DNA of 64,000 nt, from contig NZ_JACFRN010000001.1 of the NCBI RefSeq assembly GCF_016100975.1, positions 609,286-673,285 on the forward strand, written 5' to 3'. The stretch is from Lactobacillus sp. W8174. Lineage in GTDB: Bacteria; Bacillota; Bacilli; Lactobacillales; Lactobacillaceae. The notes below the pieces were generated by a model that saw only the letters and a list, made by a program, of their open reading frames with translations, was not told where the DNA came from and ran no database searches. Positions within the stretch are counted from its first letter, which is position 1. The number at the start of each line of letters is the position of its first letter. Position numbers and translations under genes: made by a program. Of the stretch, positions 1-10,310 are shown piece by piece.

Positions 1-75
1 CGTTGCAGTCCCTGCCAAAATGTTGTTAAGAAATGTTTTTACTGTTAGTTTGTTAGTATTGGTTGTATCAGCCAT
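1..75 (-). CDS. Start of a minus-strand gene, possibly PTS sugar transporter IIC (partial)
   Basis: Only the first 25 codons lie in the window. The ATG is at 75-73 and is preceded by an AAAGGAG ribosome binding site at 89-83. The visible protein begins MADTTNTNKLTVKTF and continues LNNILAGTAT. A short polar start followed by an amphipathic FLNNILAGTA stretch resembles the N-terminus of the PTS_EIIC_2 type of permease in lactobacilli, but this is a weak call from memory of the family. It follows a 22-codon ORF (171-103) at a 27 nt gap. The rest of the gene is outside the window. Confidence 0.5.
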   Translation of the reverse strand, partial: MADTTNTNKLTVKTFLNNILAGTAT

Positions 76-102
76 ATTTGTACTCCTTTAATAAAATAGT
101 GC

Positions 103-171
103 TTAGGTATACATTGTCAGCAAAATAATTTGTGACAAAATTGAAATATGCTGATTGCTAATTCGCCTCAT
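103..171 (-). CDS. 22-codon leader ORF upstream of the partial gene
   Basis: ATG at 171-169 and TAA at 105-103 give a 22-residue peptide starting MRRISNQHIS and ending ILLTMYT. A perfect AAGGAGG at 186-180 sits 8 nt before the ATG, stronger than most sites in this window, so translation is likely. The stop codon lies just before the ribosome binding site of the next gene. It may be a leader or uORF coupling translation to the downstream gene, or a very small membrane peptide. No family is recognised, and it could also be a chance ORF. Confidence 0.4.
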   Translation of the reverse strand: MRRISNQHISILSQIILLTMYT

Positions 172-560
172 TGCTTTTTCCTCCTTAAAATTAATTATTA
201 AGTATTTTATCATCTTATTTAAAAAAGTACATAGAAAAATTAAAAATAATTTAATTTTATACTAAGTAATAAAAAAGTATAACTAGATACTCTTGGAGTC
301 TAGTTATACTGCAAAAATGTATTTTATTTTTATAATATCAATGATAGTATCATTAAAATTCTAAAATCAGTCTTTTTAGGGAGAAACTAAGATAACAAAA
401 TTGTTACCTGTTTAAAGATTTACAAAACTGGTTTTCACTATTCTTGAGCAAAAAACTTTTCATAATGTACTAAATCCTCTCGAGGAATTTTCGCTATTAA
501 TTAAGTCATCTCAAAAAGTGCATTTGTTGCTTTTAAATTTTTTTCTTATTCCTGATTCAT
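172..560. other. Intergenic region with terminator and possible gene remnant
   Basis: No intact gene is seen. It holds a minus-strand terminator hairpin (276-310) that should end the PTS/GH1 operon. Between the GH1 stop and that terminator lies a stretch on the minus strand (about 548-438) that reads like protein, broken by one TAA. The part nearest position 200 should hold the promoter of the leader ORF; no clear -35/-10 pair was identified. Confidence 0.5.
276..310 (-). terminator. Rho-independent terminator of the PTS/GH1 operon
   Basis: Perfect 12 bp inverted repeat: AGTATAACTAGA at 276-287 pairs with TCTAGTTATACT at 299-310. On the minus strand it is followed at once by TTTTTTATTA. It lies about 250 nt past the stop of the GH1 gene. 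Confidence 0.75.
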
Positions 561-2367
<1,807 letters not shown>

Positions 2368-2369
2368 CT

Positions 2370-3608
2370 CTATGCCTCACTTTCAGTTTCTTGTTTAACC
2401 AAATTTCTGTCATAAACTTTGAAAAATGGATAATAAATTAAACCACCAACGATAAAAAGGATTACTAATAAAATCATAGAGCTGACTGCTGGACTAACAA
2501 TCCAGGTAACAAAAGGAAATGGAATATACCACATTTGCATTAATGAATGTGGTATAGGAGAAAGACCTGATTTAAACCAAAACGCAGTAATTAAAGGCAA
2601 AACAATGCCATTGATCCATAATGGAATCATTAAGTAAGGATTCCAAACTATTGTGCCAAATACAACTGGTTCATTAATATTAAAAATTGTTGGTAAAACA
2701 CTGGCTTTTCCAAGAGCTTTAAGTCGATTCGACTTTGCCCAAAATAGCATCATTAAGACAAGCGGCATTGTACATCCAATACCACCAATCCAAGGAAAAC
2801 TAAAAATAAGCTCACTAGTGAATATATGTTTAGCTGCATGTCCCAAAGAGTATGCACTTGCATTGGCAGCTATACCAGCCAGCATTACTGGCTTATCAAT
2901 TCCAGATAATACCCAGCTGGAAATTCCCATTGAATAAATAAAACACTGTAAAAATAAATAAAATGTAAAACCCCACCAAGTATCTAAAGATGTCGCTATA
3001 GGTGAAAAAATAGCTACAATTAAGCGATAAAGATTAAAGTGCAAAATATCCGTAAGCAACCAACCTGTTGCTATTACAACAGCAATAGGCAACATTGAAT
3101 CAAACCAAGCTGTCACAAAATCTGGCATTGAAGTATCATCACTAAAGAAACTAAACTTAGCAAATAGTTCCATAATCAAAGCAACAAAAACACCAACAAC
3201 TAAGGCAACAAACATCCCTCCTGCACCGAGTTCTGAAAATTGGTATGAAATTACATTACCAGTTTTATCCCATGAAGGGTTAGCAAGCATCAGAAAAAGT
3301 GCAACTGAGGATAGGCCTGCTATAATTCTTTGCTTATTGATCTTTTTAAATTCCATGAAATTAAATGGGACTAAAAAGGCAACAAAAATTGAGGTCAAGC
3401 CAAAAGTGAAACTATTAATTGGCGAAAGATTTGGCCACCATTTCCAAAAGTTTGTCGGTATATTTAATAAAGTAATTAGTGAACCGACAAAGATAAATGG
3501 TAAAACTTCCAAAATAGAATTTTTGATAGTGATAATCCATTGATTATTAGCAACTTTTTGTGCCTTAGGAGCAAATTTTGTATTTAAAAAGGTCATGAAG
3601 CCATTCAT
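2370..3608 (-). CDS. PTS lactose/cellobiose-family IIC permease
   Basis: Integral membrane sugar channel of the lactose/N,N'-diacetylchitobiose/cellobiose PTS class, 412 residues with about ten hydrophobic segments. Family motifs are visible: an N-terminal amphipathic segment before LEVLPFIFVGSL, a GGIGCTMPL loop, and the conserved NINEPVVFG motif near residue 310 that forms part of the substrate and phosphoryl-transfer site. It lies 21 nt downstream of the IIB gene and 2 nt upstream of the IIA gene. The ribosome binding site is AAGAAGGAAA. The exact sugar cannot be read from sequence; a beta-glucoside or chitobiose-like disaccharide is most likely. Confidence 0.94.
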   Translation of the reverse strand: MNGFMTFLNTKFAPKAQKVANNQWIITIKNSILEVLPFIFVGSLITLLNIPTNFWKWWPNLSPINSFTFGLTSIFVAFLVPFNFMEFKKINKQRIIAGLSSVALFLMLANPSWDKTGNVISYQFSELGAGGMFVALVVGVFVALIMELFAKFSFFSDDTSMPDFVTAWFDSMLPIAVVIATGWLLTDILHFNLYRLIVAIFSPIATSLDTWWGFTFYLFLQCFIYSMGISSWVLSGIDKPVMLAGIAANASAYSLGHAAKHIFTSELIFSFPWIGGIGCTMPLVLMMLFWAKSNRLKALGKASVLPTIFNINEPVVFGTIVWNPYLMIPLWINGIVLPLITAFWFKSGLSPIPHSLMQMWYIPFPFVTWIVSPAVSSMILLVILFIVGGLIYYPFFKVYDRNLVKQETESEA

Positions 3609-3629
3609 TCTTAAATTTTCCTTCTTTCT

Positions 3630-3938
3630 TTATTGTTCTAATTCTTTTTTCAAATGATCTACTGCACCCTTACCATCAAGGATTGCATAATATTCTGGCT
3701 TCATTAAGATTACTTTTACCTGTGAAGGTACTCTTTCTTTTATTGCATTAAATTCTGCTTTTAAGTGAGGTCCAACCATTAGTGCATCAATATCGTTAGC
3801 ATAATCAGATAATTCTGCTTCGCTTCTTGCTTGAATTTTAAAATCCAAACCTGCTTTTTTTGCAGCTTTACGCATGTTTGCTGCCATAAAGCCAGAAGAT
3901 GCTCCGGAACCACAAATTAATAGAACATTTTTAGTCAT
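3630..3938 (-). CDS. PTS lactose/cellobiose-family IIB component
   Basis: Soluble phosphotransfer protein of 102 residues, typical in length. The phospho-acceptor is Cys9 in the P-loop-like LLICGSGASSG, followed by a Rossmann-like alternation of strands and helices. It takes phosphate from IIA and gives it to the sugar during transport through IIC. It is the first gene of a four-gene operon, and its ribosome binding site is GAAAGGA. Upstream lies an unusually structured leader of at least 200 nt. No dedicated regulator gene is adjacent, so control may be exercised through that leader. Confidence 0.93.
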   Translation of the reverse strand: MTKNVLLICGSGASSGFMAANMRKAAKKAGLDFKIQARSEAELSDYANDIDALMVGPHLKAEFNAIKERVPSQVKVILMKPEYYAILDGKGAVDHLKKELEQ

Positions 3939-4248
3939 TGCTTTTTCCTTTCAAGTATTTTTTAGTAATATTTCTTGACTATTTTTTAAACATACTTTTA
4001 CTTTGTTTTATGTAAATGGTTTTTTCACTTTTTCTCCTCAAAACAGAAAACGACTTTTCTACCAAAGCCATGGTAAAAAAGCCGTTTTAAAAACAGAAAT
4101 TAATGTTTTAAATGCTGATTTATCCATAGTTCGGAATTTACGGTTCCGAGTAGAAACTGTCGTCCGTATTACGACAATATATAGATATCTATATCTCCTG
4201 TATTTTAGCAAAGCTTTATTTTAAGTGCAAGATCGCCAAAAATAGAAA
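3939..4248 (-). promoter_or_regulatory. Structured leader of the PTS operon: three hairpins and a mini-ORF
   Basis: On the minus-strand RNA three stem-loops follow in order: TGTCGT/ACGACA (4176-4158), TCGGAA/TTCCGA (4149-4131), and a 17 bp stem with an 8 nt loop (4088-4047). The third stem has two A-C mismatches when read from the plus strand, which become G-U pairs in minus-strand RNA, so it is fully paired only in the sense of the operon. It is followed by a U-rich stretch, as in an attenuator. Next come GAGGAG (4039-4034) and a six-codon ORF from GTG at 4028 (MKKPFT, stop 4010-4008). No LicT/SacY-type RAT sequence was recognised. Confidence 0.5.
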
Positions 4249-4276
4249 AAGGGAATATTTTAGCAAATATTCCCTT
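4249..4276 (-). terminator. Terminator of the DHA2 exporter gene
   Basis: Perfect 12 bp stem, AAGGGAATATTT and AAATATTCCCTT with loop TAGC, followed on the minus strand by a T-rich run. Confidence 0.85.
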
Positions 4277-4313
4277 AATAGTTCATTTTTAATTTTGGTA
4301 TTTATTTTTGATT

Positions 4314-5702
4314 TTATTTCAATTTCTTCTCAAGTCTGAATAAGTTTAAATAACTAAGCAAAATTATCACACTGACAAATGTCAAAAATAAAAATGCTTC
4401 TTGACTGCCTTGGGCCGTAAGTGCTGCATAATTACCAGGTCTTTTTTGCCAAGATGAAATAATAGCTGCCATTACTGTTGTTCCCATTGATCCGGCATAC
4501 TGTTGACCAGTTTGAAAAACTGCGGTCGCATCGGTATGCAATTCTTCTGGTTGTAATTTCGATGCTTCAGCCATAGTATTGTTAAACGCCATCTGGCGAC
4601 CGATAATCATAATGCCATAAAAAACACCAACCATGAATGTACTGATTTTCAAACTAAACAAAGAAAAAAGCAAACAGGCCGTTAAGCAGAATATTGTTCC
4701 AGTAAGTAGTGGCAATGGTGCACCCTTTTTATCATAAACATGACCAAACCAAGGGTTTAAAATACCACTGATAATACAACCCGGAAGTAAAACCAAGCCT
4801 CCGATTAAAGAACTGGCATGATTAACAATTTGCACATAATTTGGTATCGCAAAGCTGGTGCCAATATTGATAAACTGCAATAGTAGATAAGATATCATGG
4901 CAAAAATAAAGGGTTTGTTTTTGAAAATGTTCAAGTTAATCAGCTTCTTTTTGCTAGACCGTGACAATTTTATAAATGCGTATACCAAAATTGCCACGAT
5001 AATCATGCTGAGCCAAAAACCGATATCTGTAAAACCATTGCTAATTCTATTAAAACCTAAGTTAAAAATTACCATTGCACTAGCAATAACAATATAACTT
5101 AGCCAGTCAAAACTCGGATGTTTTTTCTCATGGTATTGTTCAATTACGAATAAACCCAAAATCATAATAAATACAGCAATCACCGCTACAATTTCAAAAA
5201 TTAAGGGCCAGCCAAAATAGTAAACAACTGTACCGCCAAATGTAGGGCCTAAAGATGGTGCAAGAATAATGACTAAACCAGTCAAGCCCATATAGAAGCC
5301 CCATTTTTCTTGCGGCATTAGTTCTACAACCATATTAAACATTAATGGTATTGATAATCCTGCTCCGATTGAAGAAATTATCCGACCTGCAAGTAAGATC
5401 CAGAAATTAGAGGCAAAAGCAGCTACAATTGAACCGGCAATGAATGCAATTGCGGCAGTTAAAAACAGTTGCCTTGCTGAAAAACGGTCGTTTAAATAAG
5501 AGCTTGCAACCATAATTACAGAAATTGTTAGTAAATACCCTGTTGTCGTCCACTGGACTAATCCTAAACCAATGTGAAATTGTTTCATCAATGTGGGAAA
5601 AGTAACGTTTAAACTTGTTTCTGTCAAAATGGAAACAAAAGCCATTAAAGCACAACTGATAATTGCCAAAACCCGCTTGGGTGTTTCTTTCTTTTCCGCC
5701 AT
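4314..5702 (-). CDS. MFS drug:H+ antiporter, DHA2 (EmrB/QacA-like) family
   Basis: Membrane exporter of 462 residues with about 14 hydrophobic segments, the size expected for the DHA2 family. Visible family features are the N-terminal AIISCALMAFVSILTETSLN helix, the WTTTGYLL segment, the LNDRFSARQLF loop and APSLGPTFGGTVV in helix 5 (antiporter motif C). It is transcribed alone with its own terminator. The gene at 56285-57682 is a clear paralogue with the same motifs in the same order. Substrates are unknown; lactobacillar members are linked to export of toxic organics and bile compounds (family knowledge). Confidence 0.9.
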   Translation of the reverse strand: MAEKKETPKRVLAIISCALMAFVSILTETSLNVTFPTLMKQFHIGLGLVQWTTTGYLLTISVIMVASSYLNDRFSARQLFLTAAIAFIAGSIVAAFASNFWILLAGRIISSIGAGLSIPLMFNMVVELMPQEKWGFYMGLTGLVIILAPSLGPTFGGTVVYYFGWPLIFEIVAVIAVFIMILGLFVIEQYHEKKHPSFDWLSYIVIASAMVIFNLGFNRISNGFTDIGFWLSMIIVAILVYAFIKLSRSSKKKLINLNIFKNKPFIFAMISYLLLQFINIGTSFAIPNYVQIVNHASSLIGGLVLLPGCIISGILNPWFGHVYDKKGAPLPLLTGTIFCLTACLLFSLFSLKISTFMVGVFYGIMIIGRQMAFNNTMAEASKLQPEELHTDATAVFQTGQQYAGSMGTTVMAAIISSWQKRPGNYAALTAQGSQEAFLFLTFVSVIILLSYLNLFRLEKKLK

Positions 5703-5884
5703 AAAATTAAATCTCCTTAATAAAAAAGGCTAAAAGCCAAAAACTTTTACCCTTTCCATAATGGTTAATATGAATAAATACAATGTACAGGATGATATGT
5801 CTTTTTCTGATATAAACATAACTCATGTAAAGTAAGCATATATTTATCTTAATCTTATTTTAAAAAAGTTTCAATAATTAAAAA

Positions 5885-7234
5885 TTATTTTTCCTGCTTA
5901 AATCTATTTGCTAGGTCATCGTGTAGTTCTTCGTAACCCGGTTTATTAAGCAAACCAAACATATTGCGCTTGTATTCTTCAACACCAGGTTGATTGAATG
6001 GATTAATGCCATTAACATAGCCAGAAACTGCAATTGCCAGTTCAAAGAAGTAAATTAAGTAACCTAAAGTGTGTTCCGTTTGATCAGGAATATTAACTGT
6101 CATAACAGGAACACCACCATCAGTGTGAGCAAGAACTACTCCTTCATAGGCACGTTCATTTACAAAGTTTAAGCTTTTACCAGATAAGAAATTCAATTGG
6201 TCTAAATTACGATCGTCAGAAGGAATTTTGACATCATTTGCCGGATTCTCGACTCTAATAACTGTTTCGAAAAGATTTCTGCGGCCTTCTTGAATATATT
6301 GACCCAATGAGTGCAAATCAGTCGTAAAGTTGGCACTGGCTGGCCAAATACCTTTATTATCCTTTCCTTCTGATTCTCCCATTAATTGTTTGCACCATTC
6401 ACTAAACATTCTTAAAGTTGGTTCATAGTTTTCAACAATTTCAGTGGTGTAGCCTTTGCGATAAAGAATATTACGCAAAGCAGCATATTGATAAGGAGTC
6501 GCGTTACTTAAATCTGTATTGGTATACTCTGCTCTGGCATCAGCAGCGCCTTTCATTAATTGGTCAATATCGGCACCAGAAACTGCAATCGGCAACAGAC
6601 CAACAGCTGACAGTACGCTGTAACGTCCACCAATATCATCTGGCACAACAAATTCTTCATAACCTTCAGCATCTGCTTCAGTTTTTAAAGCACCTTTAAC
6701 GCGATCAGTGGTAGCAAAAATTCTATTCTTAGCCTCATCTGCGCCATACTTTTCAATTAATTTATCTTTAAAAATGCGAAAAGCAACAGCTGGTTCAGTG
6801 GTGGTACCGGATTTAGAAATAACATTAACACTAAAGTCCTTGTCACCAAGCCATTCAATCAGATCATGTAAATACGAGCCTGATAAGGAGTTGCCGCAGA
6901 ATACAACAGTAGGATATTTTTCTTTACCCTTGCCATAGAATGCACCATTTAGAAACTCAATAGCTGCCTGAGCGCCTAAATATGAACCGCCAATACCGAT
7001 ACAAACTAAGACTTCAGAGTCACTTTGAATCTTTTGGGCTGCTTTTTTGATTCTGGCAAATTCCTCTTTGTCATAATTAACCGGCAAATCAACCCAGCCC
7101 AGAAAATCATTGCCTGCCCCAGAACCATCTCTCAGTTCTTTGTCGGCAACATTAACTAAAGCTTGCATCTCGCCTAGTTCATTATCGTGAACAAATGGTG
7201 TCAGTTTTGTACCATCAAATTTAATTAAACTCAT
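5885..7234 (-). CDS. pgi: Glucose-6-phosphate isomerase
   Basis: Interconverts glucose-6-phosphate and fructose-6-phosphate in glycolysis. 449 residues, the usual size for the Firmicute form. Two SIS-type sugar isomerase regions are visible: [11 protein letters not shown] near residue 80, the phosphate-binding [15 protein letters not shown] near 140, and [14 protein letters not shown] near 205. The Firmicute C-terminal motif with [11 protein letters not shown] follows. The start chosen is ATG at 7234, 9 nt after AAGGAG; the in-frame GTG at 7240 is too close to that site. It is a single gene, downstream of nothing obvious, and it receives the products of both 6-phospho-beta-glucosidase loci. 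Confidence 0.97.
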   Translation of the reverse strand: MSLIKFDGTKLTPFVHDNELGEMQALVNVADKELRDGSGAGNDFLGWVDLPVNYDKEEFARIKKAAQKIQSDSEVLVCIGIGGSYLGAQAAIEFLNGAFYGKGKEKYPTVVFCGNSLSGSYLHDLIEWLGDKDFSVNVISKSGTTTEPAVAFRIFKDKLIEKYGADEAKNRIFATTDRVKGALKTEADAEGYEEFVVPDDIGGRYSVLSAVGLLPIAVSGADIDQLMKGAADARAEYTNTDLSNATPYQYAALRNILYRKGYTTEIVENYEPTLRMFSEWCKQLMGESEGKDNKGIWPASANFTTDLHSLGQYIQEGRRNLFETVIRVENPANDVKIPSDDRNLDQLNFLSGKSLNFVNERAYEGVVLAHTDGGVPVMTVNIPDQTEHTLGYLIYFFELAIAVSGYVNGINPFNQPGVEEYKRNMFGLLNKPGYEELHDDLANRFKQEK

Positions 7235-7313
7235 AATCACGCTCTCCTTACTGAATTAAATATGTATTTCACAAGAACATTTTAGCAATCTTATTTTACA
7301 AATACCAGTGCTT

Positions 7314-7940
7314 TTAGTTAGTTTTATGGGTCCTTCTCCTGATTATCATTACAAGCCAATAGCAGAAATAGCCAATTACCGTTCCGCAACTGTTAAAGAA
7401 CACATCATCAATATCTGTAACTCCAGTTTCCAGTAAAAACTGCATCCCTTCAATAAAAACTGAAAAAATGATACCAGCGAAAACAACACGCCAAAAGGTT
7501 TGTTTTTTGGAAAAAACAAATGGTGATAAAAATCCAAATGGAATAAAGCACAGGATGTTACCCAAAGAATTGTATACAAAGTCTAGCCTGCTGGGGGCAT
7601 GATACATTTTCCAGGTTTCCCTCAAAAAGACAAAATTTATTTCGTTTAAAGGCCTGTGCAGATTAAGGGTCAGGTTCCAGGGAAAATAAGTGTTACGAAA
7701 AGTAGTTAACATCAGCACTAAAATTAAATAAAAAGCAAATAACCATACTGACGCTTCAGATTTAATTGTACGCCGACTCCTAATAGTCATTAGCCAGATT
7801 AAGCGTATTACCATAAAAAACAGGAAATAAAAGATAGTTTTATCAAGTGCCAGTACAATCAACTTAATCAAAGCAAAATGATTGATTTTAGTAGCGTAAA
7901 GTTGCGAAAGCAGGTTATATAGTGGTCCTAAAAATATCAT
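7314..7940 (-). CDS. VanZ-family membrane protein
   Basis: 208-residue protein with about five hydrophobic segments. The VanZ-like core is recognised from NSLGNILCFIPFGFLSPF around residue 125, then a helix ending EGMQFLLETGVTDIDDVFFNSCGTVIGYF, where the conserved E-x-x-Q and D-x-x-D-x-x-x-N-x-x-G pattern is intact. The family is named for teicoplanin resistance, but most members are of unknown function in the cell envelope. The ribosome binding site is weak (AGGA 11 nt before ATG). It is divergent from the LtaS-like gene, with 142 nt between them. Confidence 0.85.
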   Translation of the reverse strand: MIFLGPLYNLLSQLYATKINHFALIKLIVLALDKTIFYFLFFMVIRLIWLMTIRSRRTIKSEASVWLFAFYLILVLMLTTFRNTYFPWNLTLNLHRPLNEINFVFLRETWKMYHAPSRLDFVYNSLGNILCFIPFGFLSPFVFSKKQTFWRVVFAGIIFSVFIEGMQFLLETGVTDIDDVFFNSCGTVIGYFCYWLVMIIRRRTHKTN

Positions 7941-8082
7941 TCTGATTCAATTCCTAAAATATAGTTCATTTAAATTATACTCAAGTTTCTGCAATTAATT
8001 ATTAAAAAAGGTCTAACAAAACAGAAAAGATTGTCTAAAAGGACAGAAACTTTTAAAATAGTCTGATAAGGGAGAGTTCATT

Positions 8083-10275
8083 TTGAATAAAAAAAATCTG
8101 ACTAACTTCATTCAGACTCGTATAGGCTTTTTCTGCCTTCTGGTTGTTTTATTTGCGCTCAAGTACATTTTTGCAGCCTACCATGATTTCAATTTGGGTA
8201 TTTCAGATCCTTATCAACATATTATCATGTGGTTAAGTCCTGTTGGTAGTGCAATTTTATTAATAAGCATCGGATTATATTTTTCCAAGCCTGTCATTTC
8301 ATATTGCGCAATGGTCCTGCTTGATGTAGCAAATTCTGGCCTGTTATTCGCCAATGTTCTTTATTATCGGCAATTTTCCGATTTTATTACCGTAAAGACT
8401 ATTACTAATGCTGGAAAAGTTGCTCCTGGTCTAGGAAAAAGTGCAGTCGCATTGCTTCAACCTTCTGACTTGTTATTGTGGCTTGACCTTATCATCATAA
8501 TCATATTACTGATTGCTCACAAAATCAGAATTGATCAAAAATCCTTTGGCCTTCTTACACCATTTGCTGTTACTTCAGTTGGTGCTTTAATTTTAGTGCT
8601 GAATGTCTTTTTGGCTGAATCTTCTAGACCACGCTTGTTAGGTACCACATTCGATCGTTCATACATTGTTAAATATCTTGGTATTGATACCTACACGGTT
8701 TATGATGCTGTTAAAAATGAACAAACAGAGCAGGTAAATAAAAATGCCAATACAGCTGACTTAAATAAGATTTTGGCTTATACTCAAAAAAACAAATTAC
8801 CAGTAAATACAGAATATTTTGGTAAAGAAAAAGGCAAAAATGTAATAATAATCCATTTAGAAAGCTTTCAACAGTTTTTAATTGATTTAAAAATTAATGG
8901 TAAGGAAGTTACTCCCTATCTCAATTCACTTTATCACAATAAACATACATTAAGTTTTGCCAATTTTTACCACCAGGTTGGAATTGGCCGCACCAGTGAC
9001 GCAGAAAACATGCTGGAAACCAGCACTTATGGTATTTCTGACGGGTCTTTATTCACTGCCATGGGCAGTTCAAATACTTTTCAGGCTGCTCCTCAAATTT
9101 TGCGTCAACATGGCAACTACACTTCAGCCGTATTTCATGGCAATGTCGGTACTTTTTGGAACCGTGATGATGTTTATAAAAACATGGGTTATAACTATTT
9201 CTTTGACCAAAATTACTTTAGTCATGATAAAAATGACCATATTGGCTATGGCATCAAAGATAAAATTATGTTTGCTGAAAGCATCAAATATTTAGAAAGG
9301 ATGCAGCAGCCTTTTTATACTAAATTTATTACCGTTACAAATCATACTCCCTTTGACATGGATGAAGAGGATCTGGATCCGAGCTTTAAAACCAGTGATA
9401 CGTCAGACAATTCAATTAACAATTATTTTGAAACTGCTCATTATCTGGATCAATCTATTCGCGAGTTTTTCAATTACTTGAAGAAATCAGGTTTGATTAA
9501 AAATACCATGGTTGTAATCTATGGCGACCATTACGGATTAACTAATTCTGAAAACGAAACTTTGGCACCAATTGTAGGTGAAAGTTCTGATACTTGGAAT
9601 GCTTATAATAATGTCCAGATGCAACGTGTACCTTTCATGATTCATGCTCCAAATTTAAAGGGAAAAATCAAACAGGAAGTCGCAGGCGAAATAGATGTTT
9701 TGCCGACTTTGCTCCATCTTCTGGGAGTTTCAAATCGCAATTATATTCAGTTTGGCAGTGATCTGCTAGCGCCAAAATATCGCCCCTGGCTTATTTTTAG
9801 AAACGGCACTATTGTTAGTCAAAAATATATTATTATTGGTGGTAAAGGCTTAAAAGGCGTTGTTTACGACCGCCAAAGCGGCAAGCAGATCATTAATTTT
9901 ACTGAACAGGAAAAATATGAAATCACAAAATTGGCCAAAGAAGGCAAGAAGTCACTGAAATACTCTGACTTGTTAAATAATCATAATTTGTTACGTTTTT
10001 ACACTCCGAGCGGGTTTAAGCCTGTCGAACCCACACAGTTTGACTATTTAACCAATTACAAACAGATGGAAGACATCAGACAACAATTAAGAAACAAATC
10101 AACAGCACTGATAAGCAAGCAGCGTAGATCTACTACCAGACTATACAAAACAGATGCTACAGAGCTTAAGGGTCATGAAGAAGAAATCACAACAATTCCG
10201 GAATCTGTTTCTGGCAATCATTTAACTGAAAAGCATATTAAGCCTAGTAAAAATCGTAAAAAGTCATATAATTAA
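8083..10275 (+). CDS. LtaS-family sulfatase-fold protein (lipoteichoic acid synthase type)
   Basis: 730-residue polytopic enzyme: five N-terminal membrane helices (about residues 12-190), a linker, then an extracellular alkaline-phosphatase/sulfatase-fold domain. LtaS active-site residues are in place: Glu260 in HLES, Thr304 in GRTSDAE as the nucleophile, and Asp482-His483 in YGDHYG. By family knowledge it transfers glycerol-phosphate from phosphatidylglycerol to build lipoteichoic acid, or primes that chain. It is longer than S. aureus LtaS (646), with a polar, lysine/arginine-rich C-terminal tail of about 80 residues. The start is TTG at 8083, 8 nt after AAGGGAG. An SPFH gene follows after 35 nt. 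Whether it is the main synthase or a paralogue cannot be told from the window. Confidence 0.9.
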   Translation: MNKKNLTNFIQTRIGFFCLLVVLFALKYIFAAYHDFNLGISDPYQHIIMWLSPVGSAILLISIGLYFSKPVISYCAMVLLDVANSGLLFANVLYYRQFSDFITVKTITNAGKVAPGLGKSAVALLQPSDLLLWLDLIIIIILLIAHKIRIDQKSFGLLTPFAVTSVGALILVLNVFLAESSRPRLLGTTFDRSYIVKYLGIDTYTVYDAVKNEQTEQVNKNANTADLNKILAYTQKNKLPVNTEYFGKEKGKNVIIIHLESFQQFLIDLKINGKEVTPYLNSLYHNKHTLSFANFYHQVGIGRTSDAENMLETSTYGISDGSLFTAMGSSNTFQAAPQILRQHGNYTSAVFHGNVGTFWNRDDVYKNMGYNYFFDQNYFSHDKNDHIGYGIKDKIMFAESIKYLERMQQPFYTKFITVTNHTPFDMDEEDLDPSFKTSDTSDNSINNYFETAHYLDQSIREFFNYLKKSGLIKNTMVVIYGDHYGLTNSENETLAPIVGESSDTWNAYNNVQMQRVPFMIHAPNLKGKIKQEVAGEIDVLPTLLHLLGVSNRNYIQFGSDLLAPKYRPWLIFRNGTIVSQKYIIIGGKGLKGVVYDRQSGKQIINFTEQEKYEITKLAKEGKKSLKYSDLLNNHNLLRFYTPSGFKPVEPTQFDYLTNYKQMEDIRQQLRNKSTALISKQRRSTTRLYKTDATELKGHEEEITTIPESVSGNHLTEKHIKPSKNRKKSYN

Positions 10276-10310
10276 GAAATAATCATTATTTTTTAATTTT
10301 GGAGGTTAAG

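Noticed and set aside
4003..4224. 73-codon plus-strand ORF in the leader region
   Set aside because: It lies antisense to the structured leader of the PTS operon, has no ribosome binding site, and its sequence follows the hairpin arms.
3939..4248. LicT/SacY-type ribonucleic antiterminator site before the PTS operon
   Set aside because: Hairpins are present, but none has the RAT consensus and no antiterminator gene is adjacent.
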